A stretch of DNA of 64,000 nt. It comes from Larimichthys crocea. Lineage: Eukaryota; Chordata; Actinopteri; Sciaenidae. Position 1 is the stretch's first letter. The number at the start of each line of letters is the position of its first letter. Shown one piece after another: positions 34,901 through 61,309 of this stretch. The stretch covers positions 6,478,979 to 6,542,978 of the forward strand of contig NC_040022.1 of NCBI RefSeq assembly GCF_000972845.2, written 5' to 3'. The position numbers and the translations under genes were made by a program. The notes below the pieces were generated by a model. The model had not been told where the DNA came from. It saw only the letters and a list, made by a program, of their open reading frames with translations, and made no database searches.

Positions 34901-37860
34901 GTCCCCCTCAGTAAGAATTCAGTCGATTCTCCTTGAGTTGTTGCAAAGCATTTATGGACAGAAAGCAGAACACGGGAGCCAAATTTTCCTCCAGTAAAAT
35001 TCAGATTCCATTGGACCTAAAGACTTTGTTTGCTGAGAGTCGTCCACTAGTCAGGGGTTGCAGGTTCCTTGATGGGTGAGACATTGCTCCTGAAAGAGGA
35101 ATAACAAACAGAAACACATCACTCACGTGTCCTTTAGCCGTCTGTACTCGTCTTCCAAGAAAAGGTCCATTTTTCTAAAAGTGCATCATTCATTTAAGTC
35201 TCTTGTCTCCTCTTGCTTAAGTCCATGTAAGATGACCTGTACCAGCCTGCAGTGCCATACAGGAATCTCCCCTTGCACTGAAACTCAACACCCCAGCAGC
35301 TCAGCTCCACTCTGGGTCCAGGGCCTCTGTGGCACTGAGTCTGCAGGTTTGTTGCTCTTTTCCACAACCCTGGATGTAACCGAAGTGGAACAAGTCACTG
35401 TGTTCATATTCAAATATTATCTCATAAGCTAGTCAGCTACTTTGACTGTAATATGTCAACAGAAAGTATGTTATCTGTCAAAAACAGATTAACTGTGGTA
35501 TCAAATATGTTCAAATACACATGATGATCGGAATTATGTCATGTTCCCAGGCAACGTTCACACATACAGTACAGTAGGAGCCAAAAAAAGTCTCTGTTGG
35601 CAACATGGTTGCCTGGAAGTGAATAAACAACACTGGCAAAGCCTGAGGCTGTCAACCACATATAAATAGTACTGATATGAGACGATTTGCATTCAAAGAC
35701 AGCAGCTAACCATCAGCTAGGTTCGCAAATGAGCGGCTGTGTGCGCCCACATAAATGTGTGTTTGCATATGTGTCCGTGTGCTTTCCAAAACTGTGACTG
35801 TCAGCATTCCTGATGCAGGAAGCACAATGGAGCTGGAACAAAGAGATGTGAGCCATGGACTTAGTACAGCAGATGGATCTGCAACAGGCCTGAGTGCTTC
35901 TGGTGGCAGTAGAGTTCACAAAGTAAAAGACGCAAGCTTTAAGTTGATTTTAGCGTATCTGCTGCTTCTTTTAAACCACTGGAAAGAAATATGGAGTGAG
36001 CAGAACAAGAGAGATGCAGATTAAACACATTAGAGAGCCTGAATGTTAGATCTGCCTTTCATCTGTCAGAAACACCCAAAATATACAGATACAAAGTCAT
36101 ATTGACTGACCTGAAGGCCACATTTGCAGACCTTGTCAACAGGAGAGCTTTGATCCAGAATGACCACACCACACAGAACTGTAATGAGCTGTACTGTAAC
36201 ATTCAGTGATCCCTGAGATGATGGATGGGTGCTCTGTGTCACCACTTAAAAACATGCATGTACTTCATACAAAAAAACGAGTCAGCCAACCGGAACAGGA
36301 GAACTCACCTCCCTATCCTGGGCCAGCACGTCACAAGCACCCCCACTTCCAGTCTCACTGACGCCACGCTCCTTTATGTTTTTGCTGGCAGAACATGAGT
36401 AAGAGTTGAGGGTGGCCACACTTGTTTAAAGAGTAGCAGTCATGTGACAAGCGGGAGAATGCCATCGAGGCTCAACAGGGATCATGGCCTTCTAATCCGG
36501 CAACAGGGGTTGACACTAGCTCTGAAATAAAGCCGGTGGATGAGCACACAGAACCCATTTTACCGAGACAGGGAAACCCCAACATTGGTATAATATTCAG
36601 ATGAAAAATATCCAGAGGGTTTAACAAAAGGTCACTAGTGCTGAGCTAAGTATATAAAAACAAGGAGATAAATTGCTCAAAAACTCCAAAAATATCACCT
36701 TCAACATCTCATTATATACCTGTGTTGGGTATATTTACAGACTAATTGTTAGTTTTCTATTGCAGACATGTTAGATATTACATAAGAAGAGCACCTTAGT
36801 GTCCAGAAGCAGCACAGTAAACCAGATTAAAAGGCTTGCCAAGAAAAAACCTCTAACCAATTACACCTATCCTGGCCAGGCTACCTGTGTAAAAGCCCCC
36901 CATGGAGTGCCATCCAAGGGCAAATCTTCACAGGCCTTCCATACTTTCACTGAATATGCCATTGCACATGTGGCATCATGAATATGGATGTTTCTACAAC
37001 GCCATTCATTGTCCAGGATGTCTGAAACTGACATGAGCAGCTGCAGTCACTGTTGTTGCCTTTGCTTGATCTCTACATTAAAGGCATGTGGCTGCAGGGC
37101 AGAGAGTAAGAACAGCTTTCTCCTCATGCAACCACCATAATCCACTTGTTAGCTCCCAGCGGGATGTAGCAAATTAGCAGCTGCTCTGATGGCAGCTTTT
37201 ACATCGCACATATCATTTAGATGAATTCGTCAGACAAGTATTCATCGAAGAACGTCAGACTGCTCGTTTTTCAAATGGCTTGGGCAAAGATGGAGATGGT
37301 GCGAACAAATTATATCACACCTTTCTTAATGCCCAGACGCATACACAGTAAGATACTCAAACGTTTTTTTAAAAGCCACAATGAAGTTGTGTGGAAAACA
37401 ATAAGAGTAAGGCACTTTCACAAACACCAGATATTAAAATTAGAGAGTTCTTGCAGTTTTATTCGTGCGTAATTGGTGCGTAAAGTCTGCGTAAAACACG
37501 TTCCGACACCAAAAAAAAAACAACAAAAAAACATTAAACTGCACAGCCATCACTGCCTTTAAATCATTTTTAAACAATACTACATAAAAAAAAAACTTTA
37601 ACACACAAGCCTCACAAAGTAACTTAACGCCATAACTCCAGCAGGTCAGGCAGCAGATGAGCGTACTAACGTGATAAAATATTTAGAACTTGATCCCAGC
37701 TGACGCCTCGTTAGTTATTTCAACTTTAAATTCGTTATTAGAGACGATAAAAGTAGAATGAAGTCACATGTGTACTTACATTGCGCGCAGTGTGGAGTGG
37801 GCATGAATGGTGCCGCAGCCCTTCCTCAGACCGGCGCTCCCCTCCCCACTGGCCCTTCAC
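34901..37860 (-). promoter_or_regulatory. Supervillin 5' UTR exons and promoter side
   Basis: The first coding exon can extend upstream to an acceptor at 35090 (CCTCTTTCAG/GAGC). A strong donor (GCGCAAT/GTAAGT, exon edge 37780) in a CG-containing region at 37780-37860 is a good candidate noncoding exon 1. A TATAAATA string at about 37932-37939 reads on the plus strand and is not a proper TATA box for this minus-strand gene. Between 35090 and 37779 no other gene was recognised. Confidence 0.45.
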
Positions 37861-39069
37861 TTTACGGACAGTCGCTCCAAATGTAGTCAGAGTCGCAGCT
37901 GTGGAGCGCTCTCCGTATTAAGAGGGGAGAGTATAAATAGATGGACAAACCGTGGTACGCCCCTTCTACTGTCCAGGAAGCAGCCGAGGGACGTTGCTCT
38001 CGCTTTGTGTCTCTCTGGAGCGAACGTTTGAACCAGGTTCACTTCACATCAGCTGGGTTTTAGCTCATTTACTTAATTTATGTTTATGTTTTTTTCCAAC
38101 ACCTAAACCTATGACCAGACGTATGGCAATGTCTCAAAATTTAACTTTTAATTGCTTTATTTAATGTTGAGCTTTCATGCTGCTTGATTCTTAAAAAGTT
38201 GTTGAGACATAGAAAACCTGTTTATTGTTACAGCACTGGAGCACTGTTTCTTCATAAATAATGAAGCTGCCATGAATATCCTGCTGTGTGCATTGTGTGC
38301 TACCATAAAATAATTACATTGGCATTTAATTGATGTCTAAAAATCTCCAAATGAAAGCTAAAAAAAATAGATAAATGAATAAAAGAAGCATATTCAATAT
38401 ACTAATTATGTTGAGTTATTTTGTCTGTTAAGGATGAATAAGATTTAAAATAGAATAACAACTCATTTTAAAAACACTTTTCAATGTTGTTTGTTTCAGC
38501 ACTGCTCCCTGCTGTTCAAACTGTGCAGTTACAAGGGGAAACCATGTGTTGACACCAGATGAAAATTAATCATTCATGGATGATTTCAAATGCAGAGACG
38601 GTTTGAGAGACAATTCTTTATAGAAATGAACAGTGTAACTCATGTAGAGAAATATCTCGTAATCGTAATCGGTCGATACAAACCTAAATACAGGTGTAAT
38701 CTGTTCCTGTCATTACACCATAAATATCTAAAAAAAAAAAAAAAAAATTCCATCAGCGTACAAGTCTCGAACAAAAAAGCTTGGGTGAAACAACATATAC
38801 TAACTCATCAACGTAAAGGTGCTCATAATAGTGTCAGTGTCAGTAGTTTGACAGCAAAACAGAATTCATATTTTTAATAGTAACACTCAACAACAACAAC
38901 AAAGAAGTACTTAACTGTTAGGGTGCAATCCGTCAAAAATGTCTCAGGTCTTTACTATGCTGAAGATTTTGTATCAGACAGTCAGGACAAAATTTGTTTT
39001 TGATTTACAGATGTTCAAAAGCTGTAAAGTTGTCCCCAGAAGCCTGACCGGCCTCTCATGATGCAGGCG
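37861..39069. other. Supervillin-cdk21 intergenic stretch
   Basis: AT-rich sequence between the presumed supervillin promoter and the cdk21 3' end. An A-run lies at about 38730-38747. No exon with recognisable coding content was seen. Confidence 0.5.
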
Positions 39070-39075
39070 TTTATT
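39070..39075 (-). terminator. cdk21 polyadenylation signal candidate
   Basis: TTTATT on the plus strand reads AATAAA on the coding strand, 112 bases after the cdk21 stop codon, a normal distance for a short 3' UTR. Confidence 0.5.
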
Positions 39076-39186
39076 ACGGTGGATTTTATGGCACAAGGCT
39101 AGTTAGTACAGCTGACAGTAGAGTGGAGCAGGAAGCAGAAGGAGCTGAAGTTCTTCTTCTTCCACTCAGCATTCGACTGATACTCT

Positions 39187-45906
<6,720 letters not shown>

Positions 45907-45977
45907 GCTGCCGCTGCTCCTTAATTCAGGATAAAAACTTAACCTGAGCTTTACACATAAACAGCAGTCCATAGAAA

Positions 45978-47572
45978 AATGTCTCCTCCATCACTTCAAA
46001 AGTCGAGAAAAGATGAAGCTAGCTAACATTAAAAAAAAAGTGAGGTTTGCAGGTTAAGCTAGCAGGTATTACTCACCTGTCACAGTGACGCAGAGTGAAC
46101 GAGCTGACTTTTTCAGTTTTGTCCCTGAATAAAAATATTAATAATATTTTTTCCACTTCACGTCAGACTGCACAGCGCACTTCGCCCTCCATGCCGCCGC
46201 CTGCAGCAAAATGTCGCTGCAGGCAAGCATCAGAAAAAGTTATGAGAAATCACACCCCTTTTTATTCAGCCACTAATCAGAGAGCTCACACTGCGACCAC
46301 CGCATGCTGCGTTCAGGTGCCGAGTTCATGAGTTCATGATGTGCATGTAAACAACGTGGATAAACAGATCAGACATGAAAAGCGTCTGGAGACGTTTCAA
46401 CAAAGTGATAACCGAGCTTGTAAATAACAAATGTCTGTTTACAAATTTTAGACTTTATATCTTAGTTATTAACTAGCAAAGTCAATCTGTTTAATTATAT
46501 TTAAATAGGATATTTTAGGAATACACATCTGAAGCTGAAGATCTATTATTTTTCCCGTTCCCTGTGTTGTAGTGCTCAAGATCAGTCTTGGTCTTGGAGA
46601 CATTTTCATGGTCTGCTTCTACGTCTCGACTCAGTCTCATACAAAGATGACTCAGGATTTTATTTCCAGAGCTTGTCAAGACCAAAAGTGTGGGGATATG
46701 ACTAAATCATTATTGTGATTAAATGTAAAACTTGATGCTTCAAATGCAACACTCTAAGAAAATGAATGTGTGTCTTCTCGTGTCTGTCTGGAAGGAGATG
46801 TCAGACGAATCTTCTGTAATTAAATTTGCTTTCCTAAACCACAGCCGCAAAACAGAAAACACACAGCTGTATGTAAATTCTGCAATACAACACTTGCTGA
46901 GACGGCCTCACCCAAAAAAATATGACAAATACATAGGCTACCTAAAAAGGCTTCATACTGCACGGCCCTTAACAACCAGGTATGATCACTCTCAGGGTGG
47001 ACTGGGCCTCCTTTTTAGCATACAGATATTCTGAGTTGACTTATGGTCATGCGTGCTTACAGGTCGCTACAGTCCGTCACTGTGATTGGTGGATTGCTGC
47101 TGAACCATCATCTTCTCTCGAAGCAACTTCCCTCTGATAACATACTAAAAACGTTCCTATTGCTGCAGATGAATCCGTCACCTAATATTGTCACTGTGCT
47201 CAAGTTGCAGAGGTGTGACATTCAGGTTGCGAAAGCAGGTGACAAAGTATCAAAGTTAAATGAATACTGTGAAAAATCCATACACCAAACTGCACCCAGC
47301 TCATTGTTTGTACCCTTTAATATTAAAAAGGGAGCATTGTTTGTTACAAACTGCCAAACGCCGCAGGCACAGAGTTCAGAATGAACATATTTTAGAATAA
47401 AACAACACAACAAGATGAACTTCAACGTGGCGAATAGTTTATAAAAGCACTGAGGTCATGTTTGCTTTGATTAACGCAGGCTGACTGTTGAAAGATCAAC
47501 AGCCTTGTTACTTCTTCTTGTAGTATTGATTAATTACAGTGAACAGTCACTCAGCTGAATGTTGCCATGCAG
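45978..47572. other. cdk21-retsat intergenic region
   Basis: A moderately CpG-containing part at about 46080-46340 upstream of cdk21 probably includes its promoter and 5' leader. The rest is AT-rich; plus-strand frames at 46732-47034 and 47043-47384 show no domain, splice framework or family match and are most likely chance or old repeat. No RNA gene was seen. Confidence 0.45.
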
Positions 47573-50500
47573 TTACTCTCCTTTAAGTTTGGCATTCACA
47601 AATTTTGTTTTCTTGGCCAAGGCGATGGAGTCCAGGTGGAGGTTGCGGTTGAGAATGACCGAACCACAGGTGAGAGCTCCAGCGAGAGCGCCGGCGAACC
47701 CGCACAAAAACACATCCTGACCTGCAGCGCAAACACACAAATATTTAGATGAAGTCCTGTCAGGAATGATACACACAGTGTCTGATGACGATGCCATGCT
47801 TGCACAGACCTGTCAGGTAGAGGTTCTTCAGTGGAGTCTGAGGTCTCACTGTAGCGCTGAGTTCAGGGCTGAATCTGGAGACGCCATGATCCGCTCCATA
47901 GATTTCACCTTTGGGGGCTCCGATATAGTGTGTGTTTGTGATGGGGGTCCCGGCATCAATGTACTCAATCTACACAAACACAAAAAACAGGAATGAGCAC
48001 ATGTTTTGGTGAAAAAAGAAGGTTTAAAGACCTACGCTGTTTGTGATAAATCTTAGTGCTCCGAGTCTGCAGAAGGCAGCAGATGGAAACGTTACCTTGT
48101 CTCTGGTTATCTTCGGGAAGATGCTCAGGAGAACCTCCAGAATAGAGTCAATGAAGGCCTGTTTCAGCTCTTTGTATTCATGAGCTCTGTTAGTCGCTTT
48201 GTCGTCCTTCCACTCCTCAAACCACTCGTATTTGGCAAAACTGACCAGACTCAGGGTGGACTTCCCTGGTGTGAGGAAGAAACGTGACAATGATAATTGC
48301 TATGAGTCGTGCATGAGCCTAGCTTCACTGTGCATGCTGCATGCCGTGTTGCATGTCTCCGTACCTGGTGATCTTTCCTCCCAGGTTGGGTCTTTAGCTG
48401 ATGGAGAGGCGACAAACAGGAGAGGTACGTTTGTAGCAGATTCTTCCCGCTTCCCATTCAAGTATTTCTCCACACTATTAAAATAATAGACCAGAAAAGA
48501 CTTTGGTTAGTGCGCATAATATGAACGCAACTATTTCACGCAACATTTATTGTGTAATTTGCGTGGTGAGTTGATGTGACCAGGTTTAGAACTTAAACAG
48601 GCAACTGAAGACGAAAGACGTACAGTTCATCGAAATTGTTCTCAGCGAAGATCCAGTAGTTGTCGGCCTTCAGGCCCAACTCCTCCTTCGTTCCAGTCAG
48701 ACCCAGAAAAACACTCAGGCCACCTTCACCGTTCTTCATCATACTCAGCTGCTTCTGGATAGCTGCATGACAGGAGCAGATCAGAGATAATTGTGAGTTT
48801 AACACACTTGACAAGGAAAAATATAAAAGAATATCAAGTCCAGGCTTCTCAAGGGTTTCTCTAACCTGGCATGGACTGGAGCTCTTTGGGGAGCAGCTTC
48901 TGGTAGGTGTTAAAGATGCCAGCATTAGAGATGACCATAGGGGCATGGACATGTATTTCCTCTTGTCCTTTGATGACGCTCACACCTGAAACCATGAAGA
49001 CAAACAAACGTATGAGTAACTTATGAGATGCATGATGGGTAAAGAAAAACTGCGGAAATCACACCCACCACAAGCCTCCTTGGCATCATTGAACAAGATG
49101 CGGTTGACTGGGGCTCGGACCAGAACGGCACCACCCGCCTTCTCAATGATGGGGATCATGTGGTAGGCAATTTCAGTGGCTCCTCCTTTGGGGTACCAGG
49201 CACCGTTCAGGTAGTGAGTGACCAGCAGGCTGTGCATGGAAAAACTGGAATCTTTTGGCATGTTACCTGCAAATCAGAGACGGAGACAAAAACCGTGAGC
49301 AGAACTGAAGAACTTGATTACACCAACAGAGCTGCGGCTTGGTCCTACCATAGGTGCCAAAGATGTAGGTGAAGACGGCCCTGAGATCCTTGTTCTCCGT
49401 CAGCTCGTTGACCACGTCTGTCAGGCTGCGGGGAGCCATTTCGAAGAAGAAGGACAAACGCCTGGCGAGGCCGGTGTAGACAATGAACTTGGCCAAGGGG
49501 GCAGGGCAGAGCTTCAGCATAGCGAGGAGCCAAATGCCCCGTCCAGCTTTCTGGAGACAGATCACACACAGATGAAGACTGTAAACTAACAGATGAAAGC
49601 TCAAACAGACTGACAAAGTCACCGGACATTGGGCGAAGTGAGGAAGCTCACTTTTACGGGAAATGGACAAGCAGAGTATTTATAGACTGGAAGTATGCAC
49701 AAAATGCATCCATCAACTGATTGTTGCAAACAGCTTTAAAAAAACAAAAAAGATGAACAGATTCACTAAATTGACTCCATAAAGATAAAGAAAGTTAAAG
49801 TGACACAGATTGTGTCCAGCTGAAAACGCTGTTGCAACTCAGTCTGGATACAATTATGTAATAACAGCTAATGCAGCCAAATGATCCGACCTTTGATTCA
49901 CAAACCCTTGATATCAGTGATAACACCGCATGCAGTCTGGATAACGAAACCATCTTGGTGTTAAAGTTTATTAAACACACAGTTCACTGGGAGAAAAGGC
50001 ACCTGATCACAAAAACATCTCACCTTGACCAGCCTCATGTACTCGTCGATGGCCTTCTCCTCACCAGGGAAGCATTTTTTCAGCTCCTCTGGGAAGCGGG
50101 TCCTGCCGCTGTAGATGGGATACTGGCGGCGGTTTTCTGGAGGTCCCAGCACAACTTGGTCGAAAGGATTTTCCAGAGGCTCCCACTGCAGCTGTCCGTT
50201 AGTCATTTGGTCCAGCATGCAGCGGAAAGGCTTGTGGTCCAGCAAGTCTCCGATGTAGTGGATTCCTAAGGGGCACAGCAGGGTTGGAAGTCAGTTTATT
50301 GTTTCTTGAAATATTCCCATCATCTGAAGTGAGGCACATCTGTGCAACTTTTACGTGGTTTTAATTAATTTTCATTAAAACCTTCACAATCTTCTTAATT
50401 TGAGGTCTGACACATAAAAAAATTTAAAAAACTAAAAAACAAGAGCCCATCTCACCAACATCAAACTCAAAGCCCTTCTCAGTGAATGTGTGGCAGCATC

Positions 50501-50982
50501 CTCCAGCCCGATCATGCTGTTCCAGAACCAAAACTTTCTTTCCAACCTTGGCCAGCAGCACCGCAAGCCCGAGACCACCGGCCCCACTGCCGATGATGAT
50601 GGCATCCAGGTTGTCGGGTACTTTGCTGGCCAGAAAACCTGAAGAAAGGGTAAAACAACACTCAAACAACAGCATGGCTGCAGCACAAGGGTGGACTATT
50701 TGGTGGGTTAAACTTAAACATCCTGATTCAGGACCACTGTAACTTTGCACTGTTATCTAGTTGAAATAAATAAAAGCCAGTAATGATTATATATCACCAT
50801 AAATTAATCTTTTCATTGTTTGTTTTTCATTTTATCAATCTGTTAAATCAATAAAATACCAAAATATATTTAATTTACAACAATATAAAAACAGCAAAGC
50901 AAGAAATCGGCCTTTGAGAATCTGGAACCAGATAAGGTTTTTAATATTTTGTTTTTTTTAAGAAAAAAATAAATAAATAAAA

Positions 50983-51020
<38 letters not shown>

Positions 51021-51640
51021 TATATATATTATATAATAGACTTGGCTTACTTTCAATGCATTAAATGCTATGACTTTAGTTGATATGGACCATATTTCAT
51101 ATTTTAGGTACAACCAAGGAAGAAGTAATATAAGGCAAAATATATTATTATTTTATATAAATATATATATTTAATAAACTTTAAAAATTAACTTTCAGTG
51201 CATTAAATGCTGAATGACTTTAGTTTGATAGGAATATTTCAGTGCATAGTTAAATTCATAGCCATGTCCATACGTTGTAGTATGTTGCAGCACAATAAGT
51301 TAACTCCCCCGCAGACACATTTTTCAGTTCTTCTCCATATCTGAATATTTTAACCTCAGTTTTGCACTTCAGGGTGCGCTGACTAAACACATTATTAATT
51401 GCATGAATTTCAGTTCAGTGTTCGCAGCCGACAAACTAACCTAAACAACATATTTTCTGACCTTTGCTCTTCTGACTCACCTTGTTTAAGAACTTTATTT
51501 TTCTCCTTCCGGTTGTGAACCATTTTCTTCAACGGTTCACGGCTGTCCGTCTCAAAGGGATTGGGCCCGGAGCTGCCGAAGACATATTTAAATATAAATA
51601 TGACCAAAACAACTAATATTATCGCCACACTGATGAACAT
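47573..51640 (-). CDS. retsat: All-trans-retinol 13,14-reductase (retinol saturase)
   Basis: Eleven exons, 5'-3': 51481-51640, 50456-50638, 50024-50265, 49349-49550, 49069-49266, 48866-48985, 48624-48762, 48365-48474, 48096-48265, 47810-47969 and 47573-47721. All phases close: 1833 nt, 610 aa, equal to human RETSAT. A hydrophobic N-terminal segment ([20 protein letters not shown]) acts as signal anchor to the ER membrane. The dinucleotide-binding motif [10 protein letters not shown] lies at about 66-75, followed by [15 protein letters not shown], as in phytoene-desaturase-like FAD enzymes. The C-terminal block [18 protein letters not shown] is also typical. Known function: saturation of the 13-14 double bond of all-trans-retinol. 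A further in-frame ATG at 51685 would add 15 residues before the membrane segment; the shorter start fits the human length. Confidence 0.97.
50985..51030. repeat. (AT)n tract in retsat intron 1
   Basis: Long alternating AT run followed by imperfect TATATA sequence to about 51040, inside the intron between the first two retsat exons. Confidence 0.9.
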
Positions 51641-51840
51641 TGCTGCAGCTTTGTGTTGACAGCTCCGTGCACAGTGTGCGGCCACTTCCGTGTCAGCCTG
51701 GGCCGCGAGTAGTACCGCCCATATAACTGACAGGTGATGAGACTGGCCAATTGCAGGCTTCCTTTAAATGCGCGTCAGGCAGTTTGGACCAATCAGCGTG
51801 AGCGTTCAATATGAGGGCGACGCCTCAAAAGTATGTTTCA
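51641..51840 (-). promoter_or_regulatory. retsat promoter region
   Basis: GC-richer sequence directly upstream of the retsat start, with two ATTGG/CCAAT-type boxes (plus-strand GGCCAATTG near 51746 and ACCAATCAG near 51790). No TATA box at a fitting distance was recognised. Confidence 0.4.
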
Positions 51841-51924
51841 TAAGAACACACATAAGGTCTGACCTCAGTCTTCTTTATGAGGAATAATAAATTAACACAA
51901 ACAACAACAACAACAACAAATATC

Positions 51925-53076
51925 ATTAGTTGGACGGTCAAAAGTTTGGACACAACTTTTCGTTCAATGTTTTTCCTTTTTTTAAACTTTCCTCATTGAA
52001 AATTGACACTGAAGACGTCAAAACTATCAAATAACACATTATGTGGTAAACAAAACAAATGTAAACAAATATATATAAATATAAATAAATATATTTTAGA
52101 TTCTTCAAACTTTTGCTTCGATGACAGCTTTGCACACTTTTTTGGCATTCTCTAAATCAAGTTGTGTTTGGTCAAGAGTTAGTTTTGCCTTCTCAATGTG
52201 TTCCAGACCATCAGTTTTGTTGTTCAGAACTAGTGTTTACAGTACAGTAAATACACGACATCATTACTTTAAGATGTGGAGGTCAGTCAATGCAGAAAAT
52301 GTTGAGACCTCTTCAAGAGCTGCTGCAAAAACCTTCAATGGTACAATGAAACTGGCTTGCATGAGGACTGCTGCGGAAAAGGAAGACCAGAGTTAACTCT
52401 GCTGCAGATGATGAGTTCATTACAGTTACCAGACTCAGAAACCACGAACTAACACACATTATATTAGACCCCACAATTCATAGTTGAAAAGCTGGTATCT
52501 GCATGTGTGGTTCCCACCCTGAAGCAGGGAAGAAGAGGTGTGACTGTGTGTGGGTGCATTGCTGGTGATTCTTTCAAATATCAAAGCATACTTAACCAAT
52601 GGCCACCACCTTAACCATGGCTACCACAATATTCTGCAGCGACATGCCATACCATGTAGTTTAAGCTTAGTGGGACCATAATTTGTTTTTTAACTGGACA
52701 ATGACTCCAAATGGAGTGCTGCTTCAGATCACCTGACCTAAACACAACTGAGATGGTTTAAGATGAGTTGGACCACAGAGTGAAGGCAAAACAGCCAACA
52801 AGTGCGAGACAAGAGAGAATACCAAGAGTGTGTAAAGCTGTCATCAAATGGTGGCAACAAAGAATCTAAAATATAAGACATATTCTGTTTTTTAGCATAC
52901 AGAATTTACATAATTTTACGTGTGTTATTTCATAGATTAGATGTATTCAGTGTTAATCTACAATGTAGATTTCATAGATTAGATGTATTCAGTGTTAATC
53001 TACAATGTAGAAAAATAAAAAAAATAAAGAAAAACATTGAATGAGAAGGTGAGTCCAAACTTGTACTAGTACTGTA
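51925..53076. mobile_element. Decayed full-length Tc1-like transposon
   Basis: The left end GGTCAAAAGTTTGGACACAAC and the right end GTGAGTCCAAACTTGTACTAG are inverted copies of a common fish Tc1-like terminus; both are followed inward by the CATTCAATG / CATTGAATG block. The body (about 1.15 kb) keeps transposase scraps such as 'aggaagaccagag' and 'gacaatgactccaa' (the DNDP-like region) broken by stops. It is dead. It also carries an internal 42-bp tandem duplication at 52927-53010. Confidence 0.85.
52927..53010. repeat. Two tandem 42-bp copies inside Tc1 element
   Basis: The segment ATTTCATAGATTAGATGTAT... ending CAATGTAG occurs twice, head to tail, at 52927-52968 and 52969-53010, apparently without differences. 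The known element has one copy, so this is a local duplication after insertion. Confidence 0.85.
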
Positions 53077-53762
53077 AGTCATATATCGTTACTACGATCA
53101 TTATCCACAATATTTCAGGATACTCTAAAAACTTTTAAAAACAAAATCAAAACCTGTTTTTTTTTTGTTGAGTTTTATTTCATTACTTTAAATGTTCTAG
53201 ACTTTAAAATGGCTTATTTGATTTAATTAAAGACCTGAAATAGCTTAATTCTGGCAGTAATCATCACTGCATAGATTAAGTATGATTGTTAGTAATAGTA
53301 GCATACTGTATATACACAAGAAACCAGCATGACCTTTGTTGTGCATTTGTCTCTTAACACCAAACATCTGAAAAACAGTCCCGACATGTTTCCAAACATT
53401 TTGTCAGTTAATAATTTCTAGTAACATTAACAAAACCGATAATTTAAACCCCAAATCCCCAGAAATAAATACATCCTTAAAAATACTTGTCAGTTGAGGG
53501 AAAAGCAAAATCTATTTTAACCTTGGTCACAGAGGTTTGACGAAAAAAGTCTTAATTTAACGTCGTAGCTTTCCTCAGACGAGGGTTAAAAATCTCCAGC
53601 TAAAGTTGGCAAGTGAACCTTGAGTTAACATTTATCCTTCCTCTCCTTAAGTTTGCAAGTAGCAGCCTTGATATGAAGGACTGTGTACTTTGATAATTTG
53701 TGTAAACATGAACTTGAATATGGAAAAACCTCACAGCAACTTCTAGATTTTATTTTTTTGGT

Positions 53763-53799
<37 letters not shown>

Positions 53800-55467
53800 C
53801 CGGCATCTTCACAGTCTTTTCCTGCATCATAACACCATGAGACCTACTAATTCTTTTACATCTGTTTGCAAAGAGATTCAACATTTTACATAAGAAACAC
53901 TTTAAGAGCCAAGAGTCATTCACCCCTCAGTCATCATCATCACCACCACCACCACCCGGCCGGCACAATGTCCTGAAAGTCTAGACTGCTGCTCAGTTCC
54001 AACATCCACCCTGAACCCTCAGACTTTAACACACCAACACCACCCACATCATCAGCGTAGCACTCCAAACGCTGTATCGAGATGAAATGCTACTTGCAAA
54101 GCTCGTATTTCATATCCTGTCAGTTAACACCATTGTGTTTGTTGTCACTTCCTTATAAAAGCTTATGGAAGCATAATATCAGTGACATTTCATGAAATAA
54201 GACAAAAACAATGATCATGCATTCATACGGCAAAGAACTAACACAGTATGTACCATGTGCATGTAAACTTAGACTTCACTGTTCAGTATTCAGCTTTTCT
54301 TCTTCTTTTTTATATTAATTTTACTATTTTTAAGACTTCCTGTGTGATTCACTCAAGCAAAGATTGTATAATTAGCTCAAAAAGACTTCCAACGTGCCCT
54401 CAAAGATATCCGACTTCTGATTTCAACCTATGCTCTTTCAGAGTTTGAGTAGGGTGGATATTGAAACTGGGGAACAGTTAAATCAAGGTGTCATTACAAT
54501 TCTGACCACTGCTGTGTTGAGTAAACCCGCCAGAACACCTTCAGCCTTGTGTGGAAGCCTCGTCCACAGCGATTCGTACTCTGATGAACCGACTTGGACC
54601 CACTGTTATCAGTCTGTGTTTCAAGGGTGTCTTCTGTTAGTGCAGCAAGCTGGAGGAGGGTCATGAAAGTTAGCACAGACGAGAAGATGTATGCCAACTG
54701 TGGCATGAACATCTTCTTCAAGCAGTGCTTAAACAGCTCCGTGGTGACTGGCAGAACGGAGGGTTTGATGAGAAAAATAATAAAACAGACAGACGGGGTC
54801 AAGCATGACGAGAGAAATCTTAACAGAAGCCCTTATCTGGTGTCCACTTTTGGTATTTATTACCTCACCTTTTTGAGCCTTTTCCTCTTTAAAATATTTT
54901 TTGATCATTTTGATTTTTTTTTTTTTTTTAATCTCTAAAACTGAAGGATGACAGATTTATTTTAATTGCAAAAAGCACTTCCAACATTTATGATAATAAA
55001 ATCAAACAGTAGATTCTAGTCTGGATGTGTTGGGGCATAATCCGCAGTCATGTTTGATATTATTTACATGTCTTGTATGTTTTGTAGGTATGCCAACAGT
55101 GAGTGTTTGGTATACAGTAATCTGTGCAAACTGTTCTTGTGTGTATGTATGTGGGTGTCTGTGTGTGTGTGCGTTTGGTACAATCAAGACAGCTCTCAGA
55201 TGAAATACAGTTGTTTGGGATGGTAACTACAATGGCTTAAGGTCCATGTGATCGAGGGAGGAGGAAGAGCAGGAAGACTCCCCCTGCCTCCCTGCCTGGC
55301 AGCGGTAGTGCAGGTCAAAGTTCAAAAGGTCAAAAAGTAAAAATGGGCGGTGGGTTTTTTTCCTTTCCTGAAGCAGGAAGTCATCAGTCCATCTGTCAGG
55401 TGGTCAGTGCGATGGTGTGGTCTCTCCTGGCCTGTCGGTGACACTCGTGTATGGCGTAAAAGGGGTG
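53077..55467 (-). other. nmt1 3' UTR side and flank
   Basis: No further coding exon after the nmt1 stop at 55468. A plus-strand TTTATT at 54956-54961 (AATAAA on the coding strand) about 0.5 kb downstream is a candidate polyadenylation signal. The remainder is AT-rich with short homopolymer runs. Confidence 0.45.
53764..53797. repeat. 34-base A run
   Basis: Uninterrupted poly(A) on the plus strand. No recognisable retroposed gene or SINE body was identified immediately before it. Confidence 0.9.

Positions 55468-61309
<5,842 letters not shown>

Noticed and set aside
37925..37945. TATAAATA as the supervillin TATA box
   Set aside because: The string reads as a TATA box on the plus strand, opposite to the gene.
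45907..45972. Upstream ATG extending the kinase by 22 residues
   Set aside because: The extra residues have no CDK family match; the downstream start places the glycine loop at the usual distance from the N-terminus.
46732..47384. Two plus-strand ORFs of 100 and 113 codons between cdk21 and retsat
   Set aside because: No domain, no splice-site framework and no recognisable family; kept only as part of the intergenic note.
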